Part shown: piece by piece, positions 11,641-23,080 of the stretch
Position numbering within the stretch: the first letter of the stretch is position 1
How the letters are laid out: each line of letters starts with the position of its first letter
Assembly (NCBI GenBank): GCA_964016875.1
Contig: OZ024724.1
Location: 32,573,786 to 32,637,785 of the forward strand
Direction: 5' to 3'
Length of the DNA stretch: 64,000 nucleotides
Origin: Fallopia convolvulus
Taxonomy: Eukaryota; Streptophyta; Magnoliopsida; Caryophyllales; Polygonaceae
Notes under the pieces: model-generated
What the model saw: the letters and a program-made list of their open reading frames with translations, nothing else
What the model was told of the DNA's origin: nothing
Databases searched by the model: none
Made by a program: the position numbers and the translations under genes

Positions 11641-12443
11641 TCTCTTTGAATCTTTCCCACGTTTCAACGAATGTTTCATTAGGCAGCTGGTGATAGGAGG
11701 TGATGTGTTTCCTCAACTCCGTAGTCTTAGCAAGAGGGAAGAACTTTGTAAGAAATTGATTGTACAAAGCTTTCCAAGTCCTGATAGACTTAGAAGGTAG
11801 GCTCTCCAACCAGCTCAGGGCCTTTCCAGTAAGAGACCACCTGAAAGCTTTTAACAGAACATATTCAAGTGAGACACCTTTAGCATCTATGGTGTCACAT
11901 AAATCAAGAAAATTTCTAATATGCTCCATAGGGCACTCAGTAGGTTTCCCTTCAAACTGAGCCCGTTTAATCAAGGATATGAATTGAGATTTGATCTCAA
12001 AGGGTTTCTCTATCTCGGGAAGCACAATGGGAGACTCGGGCACCCTCAGTTCTGGATGCATGTACTGTTTGGCATTCCTCGGATAGGCATTAAGCTCCTC
12101 CTCTAGACGAGCATTAGCAGCTCGTTGACGCTCAGCGTCGGCAGCAGCGCCTTCCTTCTTTGTTTTCAGCGACTCCATCTGATTTCGGAGGTCTTCCATT
12201 TGACGAGCCATCTCTTTAGGTGTGGCCATGGCTCGATTTTCTCGGAGTCTACGGTGTAGGGAACGTTCGGGTTCAGAGTAATAACCTGTGTTGTCAAACT
12301 CAAGCCTTCGTCGTCCTACCGGCATATACTGAGAAAACAAACAAAGAAAACAAAAATTAAAAACAAAAACGGGGTCGGGCTATTCCCGAACCCACAGATA
12401 AACAAACAAACCCGTTGCTTCCCCGGCAACGGCTCCAATTTGT
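11640..12443 (-). pseudogene. Duplicate Athila PBS plus partial gag, outside the LTR
   Basis: On the minus strand this reads LTR end, primer-binding site (12420-12437), then the first ~230 codons of gag from MFSQYMPVGRRR (start 12340). It looks identical, base for base as far as I can check by eye, to 35933-36736 of the same element, yet lies on the outer side of the 3' LTR where host flank should be. The gag frame ends in scrambled sequence. It has no reason to be functional. Confidence 0.85.
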
Positions 12444-13941
12444 TGATGAGTGTTTCTTGACAACAAATAAATTTATAAGTCAAGACCCCGCTGAGTATAG
12501 CAGAGTCAGGATCGTTCCACAGGAAGCAAGGTTGTTCGTTTATCAACTACTAAAAAGCAAACAAAATCAATCAAAAACACACACCAGCAGCCTCGTTAAC
12601 GACGTTGTCAGGGTCGTTAACGAACCACCGTACGCAAAAGACTCAATCTAACGACCTAAATAAATCCGATACCGAGCCAAGTAACTCAGCAACGAAATTC
12701 ACTTAACATAATTCAAATAAAAACAAAGATCTAGGACTAGGGATACCACAACATAGCCAAGCATAAAAACTCGTAAGAAGATAAGATCATGCCTTTAAAT
12801 AGATAGAGTCATCAACTTTCGTTGACTATCAAGTAAATTAACCTACTTTCGTATCCTAATTCACTTAATTACTTGTTTTGGATCTAAAGCTTGAAACTTG
12901 CGTATTCAAACAATATCAACCTTCAAGTTACTAACTTTCTCTTTCAATCAAGTTAAAAACTCAAATTACCTCAATTTTCATCTTGGTATAAGCTCAACAA
13001 ACAATCTCAATAATAGATAAAAGGCATTCAACACTCAATCTTACTCATCAAACATGCTCAACTATGCCGGGCTTAACCCCGATCCTAGAAAAGAAGACTA
13101 CTCACTAATCATAACTACGAAACAAATGAATTCAATATAAGAAATCATTGAAAACAAATTACTACTCAAATTAAAATAGAAAAATCGTCTTATAGAAATT
13201 CAAAAGAAACCGAAAAATACAAAGTACCGAACAAAAATCACGATCAACGAACCCGGTAACTTTCGTTTACCGACCTCGATCTCGACTCCGATCCTCTCTC
13301 TCTTCTCTCGGATCTTCCTCCTCTCTAAAAGCAAAACCTAAAAAATCTCTCTCTAGAAAAATTCCCCCCTTTTCTATGCTAGACAGAAGGGTTTTTATAC
13401 TAAAAAGGCTAGAAACGAAAAAGGCTAAAAGATATAAACTTTCTTAAAAAGATAGAAATAAAACCTAAGAAGATAGAAATAAAATCTAAGAAGATAACAA
13501 AACCTAAAATACATAATATAATAACCCTAAAAATCATAAAAAGATACTCTACGAACAAAGAAATAATTTCCCGCACAGGATCGGTGAGTCACAAAGTAAA
13601 TCCTCGAAATTTCTATCACGTGGCCTCGTTAACGAGCCCTCACAACCTCGTTAACGAGCCTGAGCTTAGTTTCTTCCACAATTCACCTCTTAAAACTTGA
13701 ACTCTGACTTCTTCAATCTTGTATTCCTCCGTCTTTCACTGCAACGCTCCAAATTCAGCTCCATATAGCACCTTTTCCTTGCTAAAACCTACAAAATACA
13801 CAATAAAGAGTAGCTTCCATACATTCTATTAAAATATGCAAAATTATCCAAAAACACACAAAACTAATCCTAAACTTATCAAAACTAAACCTAATAAACA
13901 AAGAAAACCTACTAAAAACTATACTAAAAACACGAACATCA
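12444..13941 (-). repeat. Element A 3' LTR (1498 bp)
   Basis: Terminal inverted pentamer TGATG/CATCA. TATA box on the minus strand at 13391-13399. Two TCGTTAACGA pairs at 12593/12614 and 13626/13648. Sequence 12444-12887 looks identical to the other LTR while the remainder shows scattered substitutions, which suggests a conversion tract. Confidence 0.85.
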
Positions 13942-15858
13942 AAATACCCCATACTTAGACTTGCTTGTCCTCAAGCAATCACTAAACACTAACCAAAACC
14001 AAACAAACATACTCATCAAGACATAGCCATCATCTAAAAAGCAACTTCTACACATGAGAAAAATATAGCAAAGGATTATTAATGTCATCACACATATATG
14101 CACCAAATAGACATAAGACAATACAATCCAACCTCACAAGGGATATAATGTGTTTCACTCAACTCTCAAGTGTTTAGGCTTATAAATTCAAATCTCTCAA
14201 ATCATCTTATATACAAAAACTCATAGAAATTGGAACTTATATCACCAATACTCTCCACCCAAGATTTGTCAAAACAAGCAAAAATCATCAAGAGCAACTT
14301 AGGGGGCTCAATGAAAAACTTCATAGAAGCTTCCATTCGGTCGGGTTGTAATGGGGCTTGGTAAAAACAAATAGGCGTGGAAAATATTTTGGTCATGTGG
14401 TGCTAATAATATCCGGGAATCAAGGACTCCTAAAAACTCAGACAATACCAAAACACTCATAAAAACATATACCAAACTCACTCTCTCATTATGCACACTC
14501 TCTTTCACTCACCCATTATTATCCTAGAAAGTCTCATAAGATAAAGAATCTCTAATATTATCTATACTCACACATGCACTTCAAACTTCCTTCTTCTTTT
14601 CATCCAAGTCCTTATTATCATTTTTTCTTCTCTTTTTTTTTTCTTTTTCCCTCGCTGCCTCGTTAACGAGCACACTTCAGGGTCGTTAACGAGCTTCATT
14701 GTGTATTCTTCATTTGTTTCTTCTCATTACCTCCAACAAATAACTTCATTTTGTGCATCTTTTGCTTATCAAGAGATATTCCTTATTACAAGTAAAACAA
14801 GAGACTTCCAATCTACCCTTCCCAATAATCCTTCAATCAAAGCAAACATTATAAGTCACTCCCCCTTTTTTTTTTAACACTCAACAAAAATACCTCTCCA
14901 ATCTAAGTCCTAATCCCCGGATAGGGTCAAGCTTATCTCAGCTAGGGAACATATTTTTGTGGAGCTAAAAATAAAAGCTTCAGGCTAGAATTGGCTGTCA
15001 AAAGAAGGATCATGTAAAGGTGGATAGGGAATAATAGGGCTTATAAAAATAAGTTCTCCATCATATGATTTTCACAAGTAATGAACTAATAAATTCCATA
15101 CGGGTCTCAAGAAATAGATAACCATCACAATTCCAAGAGATAATATGCATATAGAGAGTAAATCACACAAGAAAAGAAGAGGGATTTATTGATGTTCTCC
15201 CTATAAGGCCAAAAATTCCTCACTAGGTAACAATTTTGTTGGATTGCATCACTTATGCTATAAGGTATATGTGCTCAATTTCATCAATTGCTATCTTCTT
15301 CTAAAAACAATTTCAAATTAAGAATCCGGCTATACTATTAAAGACATGCTTGCAAGGAATTATATGATTAAGCTAGCAACTACTATCATAGAACCTAATA
15401 AAGGGATATCTATCAATTCTAAAACTCTTTTTAGATTTTTTCCAATTTTTCGATTTTTTTAGAGAACAAAAACTACTCTAAACACATAAACACATAAGAC
15501 AACAAGTTTTCTATTTTCTCCCACCCCATACTTAAAATTACAGTGTCCCCACTTTAAGAAAAATAAGAAGTAGGAAAAGAAATAGAAAAGAAAACAAACA
15601 AAGATAAAAATAAGAAAAAGAAAAACAAACATAAAAACTTACAAAGTCTCAAAAGTGAGAAACAAGGAAAAACTTCATCTTCAGGCTGAATCAACGGTTT
15701 GGTGGAGGAAAGTAGTGCTCAAAGTTCCCCATGAAGTCGTACATCGTCCTCCAATGCTCAGCATCATCCGCCTCTGTCTGACGATGCCTCTCATCCTCCA
15801 TCGACATGCGAGCAGAATAGATAGATTCCCATCTATCCATCCTCCTATGAATATGGTC
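13942..15858 (-). other. Element A 3' noncoding region with hairpin and conserved block
   Basis: No supported gene. From the LTR inward: polypurine stretch (13942-13957), hairpin TTGCTTG/CAAGCAA at 13961-13978, the 29-bp block shared with elements B and C at 14331-14359, a palindrome pair at 14660/14683, then AT-rich sequence up to the extra ORF. Confidence 0.65.
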
Positions 15859-17301
15859 CTACTGGAGGTGAAGTTGTTGCATCCGTGCAGAAAGATCCTC
15901 GGCCCATGGTGGTGGCATACTCGATCCTGTGTACTCAGGCTGAGGAGGTGGTGGATAGTGAGGCTGGAAATGATCTTGGTACATCACCGGGTTGTAAGGC
16001 ATGAGCCCATAGGAATGAGGGTCGGTAGGAGCTGGTGGTGGGTCGACAAGAGCTCTCGGTGCCTCATTAACGAAGCTGGGTGCCTCGTTAGAAGTATAGG
16101 AAGGAGGCTGGAAATGGTCGTTAATGAGCTTGGTGGGCTCGTCAACGAGGACGTTGGTGCCTAAAACTTCCGTGCCGAGGTTCTCTTCCTCAAAGTTAAG
16201 CTCCTCAGTTCCTCCCTCTGTGTCGGCTTCTTCAGTGTCATCGCCGACTACCTCGGTATCCTCATCGTCATCTTCATCTTCATCCATTGCATCTTCATCT
16301 CGCTCAAACCTCGTCTCACACGGCCGAAGTGATAGCTCATCCTCCGGCTTGGGTTCCAATCGGAAAGCATGTCCCGTCCATGCCTCGTACCAATTTGGTA
16401 CGTAGAGAAGCTCCAACTTGTCGAGGGTGGGTGTAACGATGCGGTCTTGCACTTTCACCTTGAATCCTCCCTCGGCTTGAATGAAGACACTAGAGCTATA
16501 CCAATATCTCTTGTTGAGGAGTTGCGCGTGAGCCGGTGTGTAGCGAGTAAGGTCAACCCCAAGGTTTTTAGCCAAAAGGCTAACCAAGTTGCCACACCAA
16601 ACCTCCTTGGACTTGGTTGATTTCTCGACGTAGTAGAGCCATTCATACCCCAAATTCAAGGGGTCGGGCTCCTCGAAAAGGATGGTGCGGAGACAAGCAA
16701 CTTCCGTCCTCGTTGGCCTTTTCAACTCTCTCTTCGGCCAAAATGTAGCGGCTAGGACTCGGAGAATGATCCTGAAGATGGAGTTGATGATGCTTGCCCC
16801 AGATAATGCCGCTGTGGAGGATTGGACTTCCCCAGTGATGTAGCTCCAAGTCCGAGTCACTCTGTAGTCTTTCAAGCTGTAGTCTCTAGACGGATTTGGA
16901 AGCTCTAGGATTGTGTTGAACTCTGCCATGCTGAACTCACGGCTCACATTACCGAGCTGAAACCAGATTCGTCCCGCCGAAATCTTTGATGGGAAACTAG
17001 TCTCTAGAGTTGCCAAAAACTCGGATGTGAGGGCCGGATAGTGTGGCAAATTCTCCTGATTCAGGAGATGAGCTGTACCATGGATAACGAAGGCCTCCTT
17101 GACGTCCGTATAGATCCCCGTGTTTATAGCACTAGACTTCGAGAACCAACGAGTGTTGTGGTCCTTCTCTAGAATATCACAATATCGTTTTGCTTGGCCT
17201 TGAGTACTCAAAATCACATTGTCCATGCGAGGTGGAGATGGGGACCTCTGGTTCCTTCTCTTCTTCTGAGCTCGGGTAGCGGGTCTGCTTAAACTTGCCA
17301 T
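15859..17301 (-). CDS. Element A extra ORF (Athila ORF-type protein, 480 aa)
   Basis: Open frame between pol and the 3' LTR, the env position in Athila elements. It has a basic cluster at residues 10-19 (RAQKKRRNQR, nuclear-localisation-like), a central conserved domain containing HYPALTSEFLATLETSF, a WYEAW segment near residue 310, a very acidic stretch (residues ~340-400) and a Pro-rich C-terminus. It matches in layout the extra ORF of element B, and the shared core resembles the Athila ORF-1 / putative plant transposon protein family; biochemical function is unknown. No signal peptide or clear membrane helix, so an envelope role is not supported by sequence. Two degenerate palindrome pairs (16064/16085, 16118/16139) lie inside its 3' coding part. 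No stop or frameshift, in contrast to the gag-pol of the same element. Confidence 0.75.
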   Translation of the reverse strand: MASLSRPATRAQKKRRNQRSPSPPRMDNVILSTQGQAKRYCDILEKDHNTRWFSKSSAINTGIYTDVKEAFVIHGTAHLLNQENLPHYPALTSEFLATLETSFPSKISAGRIWFQLGNVSREFSMAEFNTILELPNPSRDYSLKDYRVTRTWSYITGEVQSSTAALSGASIINSIFRIILRVLAATFWPKRELKRPTRTEVACLRTILFEEPDPLNLGYEWLYYVEKSTKSKEVWCGNLVSLLAKNLGVDLTRYTPAHAQLLNKRYWYSSSVFIQAEGGFKVKVQDRIVTPTLDKLELLYVPNWYEAWTGHAFRLEPKPEDELSLRPCETRFERDEDAMDEDEDDDEDTEVVGDDTEEADTEGGTEELNFEEENLGTEVLGTNVLVDEPTKLINDHFQPPSYTSNEAPSFVNEAPRALVDPPPAPTDPHSYGLMPYNPVMYQDHFQPHYPPPPQPEYTGSSMPPPWAEDLSARMQQLHLQ

Positions 17302-18535
17302 GAGATCCTACAAAACAATCAAGAATTTTCCAAGATAAGATCCACTCAAAATAGATAGGCAAGAGACCCCATACTTGGTCTCAAAATAACCTCGGAATTT
17401 AACTACCCAATTGGGTCATTTACTAATCTGGACTGGTATTGATCTTTGAAGCTACGAAGGGTCGTTAACGAGCTTTTGTGGGTCGTTAACGAACTGCCGA
17501 GAGCCAAGTCGCAGAATTCCGAGTTTAATCTACCTTAAAAATCAAGCAAAAATCAAGCATGCAATCCTCAATACTCCTTCACAAGTCACACGATCAGATA
17601 TATGCACTCCATACTTGCTTAGTTACCCATCCCGAACATGGTAATTTTACCCGAAATTTTGACATGCAAAGTTTGTATCTTGATACTAGAACAAGAAAAA
17701 TTCATGCTTTTTCACAATCAACTCTTCACAATGAAACATCTAACATGCATATCCTTCTATAGATCTAGAATTGCTAAGCAAAATCAAACTTTCATGGGCA
17801 AAATCCAATCATGCAAATCAATACTTTCTATGAACTCAATTCTAGACATGAAATTTCTACCCTAAAAAACATGAATCATGCAATTTCGATTTAGGGTTTA
17901 GAAAACATACCGGAGAATCGAGAAATTGAAGAACAAGGGGTCGGAATTGGGTGAGTAACGAGCTCGTGAAAACGGGGTAACGAAAGCTTGGATCTTCGTC
18001 GGTGGGAGGAAGAGTTTCCGGGCTTCGGTAACGACGGCTGCTCGGTGGTGGTTGGTGAGGGATTCCGATCGGTGGTGGGAGTCTTAGATCTTAGGCTGAG
18101 TTTTTGAGAAGTTTGGAGAATTTGAGGGTGAATTTTTGGGAGGGGTAGAAGGGTTATATAGGAGAGGGAAGGGATAGGAAGAGGTAGAGGGGGTGGTGGC
18201 TAGAGTAGTAAAAAAGATAGACTAGGTTAAAAAAAACTTACCTGCCCGTTTGCCGGATCGGGCCGTTTGAACCGGGTCGTTAACGACCCTGGGTGGGTCA
18301 TTAACGAGCCACCGTAGCCTCTTGGAGTGATTTTCGATCCCTTCTCCTACATTTTGTTAGCTCAAAATTTATCCTAATTTCTATCCTAAAAATTACTAAA
18401 AAGAACCCAAAAGAAAGCTAAGAAAAAGAATCTAAAAAAGAAAAGAAAAAAGAAAAAATCTAATTCTATACTAAAAAGCGGGTTGCCTCCCGTAAGCGCT
18501 ATTTCTAACATCGTTAGCCCGACGTTCTCCTTTGA
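17302..18535 (-). other. Element A spacer between integrase and extra ORF
   Basis: Noncoding and AT-rich. Two palindrome pairs are present at 17462/17483 and 18277/18298. The second pair has one mismatch (TCATTAACGA). No splice or promoter signal is certain, though this would be the place for a promoter or acceptor site for the extra ORF. Confidence 0.5.
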
Positions 18536-20230
18536 CTAGTCCGATGATGTCAGAGCCATGGTGACTCTGATCTCTTCGTCCGGGTCGGTTTGCTCGTGGA
18601 ACTTCTTCAGCCGGTGTCCATTAACTTTGAAGATTACGCCTCGGTTATCGATCAACTCTACCGCTCTGTGGGGATAAATGTGATGAACCACGAATGGCCC
18701 ACTGCATCGTGTCCTGAGCTTCCCTGGGAATAATCGGAGTCTAGAGTTGAAAAGAAGTACCTTGTCGCCAACGTAATAAGTTTTGGGCACCAATTTCCGA
18801 TCATGCCACCTTTTAGTGCGCTCCTTGTAAATTTCAGCATTTTCGTATGCCTTCTACCTCAATTCTTCTAATGCTTGCAAGTCCATCAATCTTTTTGCTC
18901 CATCCGCGTCGAGGTTCATGTTGAGCTCCTTAAGAGCCCATAGTGCTTTATGCTCCATCTCAACCGGTAAATGACATGCCTTTCCATACACTAGATTATA
19001 AGGAGTGGTGCGTAGAGGCGTCTTGTATGCTGTCCTATATACCCATAGAGCGTCATCCAATTTGGAGGACCAATCCTTCCTAGAACGGGACACTGTCTTC
19101 TCCAATATGCTTTTTATTTGCCTGTTTGAAACTTCAACTTGGCCATTGGTTTGGGGATGATAGGGTGTTGCCACCTGATGGGATACCCCATACTTAGCCA
19201 AAAGTGCTTCAAAACTCCGCTCAATGAAGTGAGAACCACCATCATTGATAAGAACCCTTGGAACGCCGAACCTGGGGAAAATGTTGGCCTTGATGAATTT
19301 AGCCACAATCTTGGCGTCGTTAGTCCTTGTAGCAACAACTTCTACCCACTTAGAGACATAATCGACCGCAACTAGTATGTACTTGTAGGGGCCTGATGCA
19401 GGAAACGGTCCCATGAAGTCAATGCCCCATACATCAAATAGCTCAACCTCTAATATCTCGGTTAGTGGATTTTCATGTCTCCAAGTGATGTTGCCTGAGC
19501 TTTGGCATCCATCACATGCTGTCACATAAGCTTGCACATCTTTGAACATGGTTGGCCAATAGAGACCACTTTGAAGAATCTTCGTCGTGGTTTTGAATCC
19601 TTTTGCATGACCTCTAGTTGGAAGTTTGTGACATTGACGGATCACATTCTCGATCTCCTCTTCAGGAACACAACGCCTAAAGAGGTGATCGCTTCCTTGC
19701 TTAAACAAGTAAGGATCATCCCAATAGTACTGTTTTACATCATGGAGAAATTTCTTCTTCTTTTGTGGGGTTAGACCCTCGGGAATCACGCCTCCTACAA
19801 GATAATTAGCGAAATCCGCAAACCAAGGGGCTTTTGACCCTCTAACAGTATGGATTGATATTGGGAAAGAAGAAATAGAAGGATGAGAAGAAATGGAATT
19901 TATTTGAGCAAGTTCGGTTTCAGAAATCTTACCTGGGTGGGTCGTTAATGAGCCTGGAGTCATTATTTTATCCTTGGTAACGACCTCCCGTGGTTCAGTA
20001 ACGACCTGATTGACTGGTATGCCGACCCATTCTGGGAGTTTATCCTTGTAATCTGTGCCTTCCAGCCTCGGCACCTCGTTAACGACCCTGAAGGGGTCGG
20101 TGACGAGGGTCTTATGGAGTTCAACCTCGTTCAGCAGGAGATGTTCATCCAGTCTGGAATCGTTTATTGGAACCTCATTGTTGGACTCGGTGATATGCTC
20201 TACTGGCAATTTGGATAAGTGATCCGCCAC
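18536..20230 (-). pseudogene. Element A integrase region
   Basis: Inserts element cDNA into chromosomes (family role). Starts ADHLSKLP, the end of the RNase H region. The HHCC zinc-binding domain is visible around CHKLPTRGHAKG...ACDGCQSSG, followed by the catalytic core with Asp in GIDFMGPF, Asp in INDGGSHF and Glu in NGQVEVSNRQIK, so the D,D,E residues are all present. One in-frame TAG at 18854-18856 separates the core from the C-terminal domain, which continues in the same frame to 18536 (VGDKVLLFNSRLRLFPGKL). A second stop, TAA at 20261-20263, separates it from RNase H. The palindrome pair 20076/20097 and a degenerate pair 19974/19995 lie in the RNase H-integrase linker. Confidence 0.9.
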
Positions 20231-20260
20231 TAAGTTCTCTGCTCCCTTTTTGTCTCTTAT

Positions 20261-21670
20261 TTAATGGTCAAATTCCTGCAGTAAGAGCATCCAATGAAGC
20301 AATCTAGGTTTCGCATCCTTTTTAGCCATTAGGTATCTAACAGCCTCATGGTCAATATAAACAATCACTTTGGATCCAACAAGGTAGGACCGGAATTTTT
20401 CAAAGGCAAATACCACGGCAAGGAACTCCTTCTCCGTTGTGGTATACTTACTCTGCGCTTCATCCAGCGTCTTACTGGCGTAATAGATGCCGTGGAGTTT
20501 TTTGTCCTTCCGTTGCCCTAAGACTGCGCCAACTACATAGTCACTGGCATCGCACATAATCTCAAAGGGTAATGTCCAATCTGGGGACTGCATAATGGGG
20601 GCAGATACGAGGGCAGCTCTTAACCTGTAAAATGCTTCAAGACATTCTAGAGACAGCTCAAACACTACATCTTTCATTAGTAGGTTAGTCAAAGGTTTAG
20701 CTGTCTTAGAAAAATCTTGAATAAATCGTCTGTAAAAGCCAGCATGCCCAAAAAAACTCCTAATGTCTCTTACAGAAGAAGGAGGAGGTAGTTTTTCAAT
20801 AAGCTCAATTTTTGCTCTATCTACTTCTATCCCTCTTTTAGAGACAAGGTCTCCTAGTACTATCCCCTCTTGAACCATGAAATGACATTTTTCCCAATTT
20901 AACACAAGATTGGTTTCTTCACATCTTTTAAGCACTCGTGCAAGGTTAGCAAGACAAGAATAAAATGAAGAACCATAAACAGAAAAGTCATCCATGAAAA
21001 CCTCTACAATATCCTCTATCATATCCGAAAAAATGGCCATCATACACCTTTGAAAGGTAGCAGGGGCATTGCAAAGCCCAAATGGCATTCTTTTATAAGC
21101 AAAGGTTCCATAAGGACATGTAAAGGTTGTTTTCTCTTGATCATCATGGTGGATGGGAATCTGCCAAAAACCGCTATAGCCATCTAAATAACAGAAATAA
21201 TCATGTTGGGCTAAGCGTTCTAACACCTGATCAATGAAAGGAAGCGGGAAATGATCTTTTCTAGTAGCACTATTAAGCTTCCTATAATCAATGCACATCC
21301 TCCAACTAGTGGTGGTTCTAGTCAGAATAAGCTCTCCCTTTTCGTTTTCTAACACCGTCATCCCCCCTTTCTTTGGGACTACATGGACCGGACTCACCCA
21401 TTGGCTGTCCGATATAGGAAATATGATCCCAGCATCAAGTAATTTATTAATTTCCTTTTTAACTACATCCTTCATGTTAGGATTTAACCTACGTTGATGC
21501 TCTATGGTGGGTTTATGATTATCCTCCATGTATATCCTATGCATGAAAAGGGAAGGGGATATGCCAGTTATATCATCTAGGGAGTAGCCTATGGCTTTTC
21601 TATGCATCCTAAGCACATTCAAGAGTTTTCCTACTTCCTTGTCTTTTAATTTAGCATTAATGATGACAAG
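20261..21670 (-). pseudogene. Element A reverse transcriptase and RNase H
   Basis: Contains RT motifs TSWRMCIDYRKLN, LDGYSGFWQIPIH, MPFGLCNAPATFQRCM and the catalytic FMDDFSVYG box, then RNase H motifs CDASDYVVGAVLGQRKDK, YTTTEKEFLAVVFAFEKF and a terminal IDHEAVRYLMAKKDAKPRL. All are Athila-like. The 5' side is interrupted at 21671 by element B; the frame resumes at 31976. Read across the insertion with one copy of the 5-bp duplication removed, the frame is continuous. The 3' side ends at an in-frame TAA. The TDH motif common in RNase H reads IDH here. Confidence 0.9.
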
Positions 21671-23080
21671 TGATCGCTCTCGGATGCGAGGGTCAAGAGA
21701 TACAATTTATAACCCGACCCCGTTGTAGTACGTGGTGGGTGTCGAACACTCGGGAAGTCTACTCGATCGATGTGCCTAGATACTAGGAAGCTAGAAAGGA
21801 GAGCATAAAACAAAGGAAAACAAATAAAACAGTCGGGACCGACACTGAGGTCACGTCGGGCCCGAGGTTGGCGACAAGAGGAAGTCGGGACCGACACTGG
21901 GTAAGTCGGACCCGAGGTAGCTGGGGATGTCGAACTCAAAGATTTTAAAAGTAGATCTTGGGATTTTGGGTTCCTTCCCTAGTAGATTAAGGCTTTTCCA
22001 CCCCAATTCAGGTAATGAATGATGATCGGACTAGGATCGAGTGCTTTCGCCCTCGTTCCAACCACATCTACACCTCGATCCATGGGGAAATCCCCTTCGA
22101 AGCAAGGTCTTGAGATTGACACATGTTCACTTTCGCTACTTTGCCAATCTCAAGCCTTGTTTCGCAACTTTCGCAAGGAATTGTAGCTCTATGTAGAGTG
22201 GGTTCCTTAGATCAAACACTCAATGCTATGGAATTGGGGTTTCTAGCCTAAACCTAGCTAGGGTTTTCCCCCATAACCCAAGATCAAGGAGATCTACTCC
22301 ATGTGACAAGCAAAGAAAGCAATCAAATCAAAAGAGAAAGCAATCATCATAATCAATCTCAAAACAAAGCAAGGTTTCATTCAAATCCAAAGCAATCCAC
22401 AAATTCAAATCAAGGGTTTTCAAATCCACAAGATCAAAGCAAATCAAAGCTAAACAATCAACAAAACCTATCAAGCCTTCCTCTCTCTTGGCCGATTCTC
22501 TCTCTCTTCCTCCTCTTCTCCTTCCTCCTTGCTCTCCAAGTATCCTCCTGGCTCCCTTGGAACCCACCTTTTTGTGTGTGTGTGAGGGAACCCTTTCTTA
22601 GAAGACAAGAGCGCCTTTTATAGATTAGATGAAGGGCAAAAGTGGAAGTCCACAAATTCGTGCCTTGGAGCCCAAGTAGTTCGGTGACCGACTCGGACCG
22701 ACACGGAGGAACCTCGGGCCCGAGTTACTGTGCAACTCGGTCCGAGGTTGGAGACTTCAAAGTCGGGCCCGATGTGGTTGCAACTCGGTCCTGACCTCGT
22801 TCCACCTTCTTCTTAGTTGGCTTCTCTTGTTCTTCTTCATGGCTTGCTTCTCTCTTTCCCGCTTTAGCTCGGCCTTTGCTCCATGTCTCGACCCTCCTTC
22901 AAATCGATCCTTGATTCATGCCAAATTACCTACAAACACATAAAAGGTGCGTAGTCTCCGAATCTCATAGAAATACGGGAACTAGGCTAAAAAGGAACAA
23001 AGCGCACAAGAAAAGGGGAAAAAGAAACATATTTACAAAGGAAATCACATATGAAAACACCACCAAATAGAGAGACATCA
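21671..23080 (-). repeat. Element B 3' LTR (1410 bp)
   Basis: TGATGTCTC...GAGCGATCA on the minus strand. TATA box (TATAAAAGG on minus) at 22614-22622. Palindrome pairs 21833/21856 and 21885/21906, with TCGGGCCCGA and close variants, plus more copies near 22690-22800. Confidence 0.9.

Noticed and set aside
15655..16164. 169-codon plus-strand open frame
   Set aside because: It overlaps the 3' end of the element A extra ORF in antisense and the adjacent noncoding region, and has no recognisable motif; an antisense shadow.
15859..17301. Retroviral envelope gene
   Set aside because: Position fits, but there is no signal peptide, transmembrane anchor or cleavage site; a basic N-terminus and acidic/Pro-rich tail suggest a nuclear protein.
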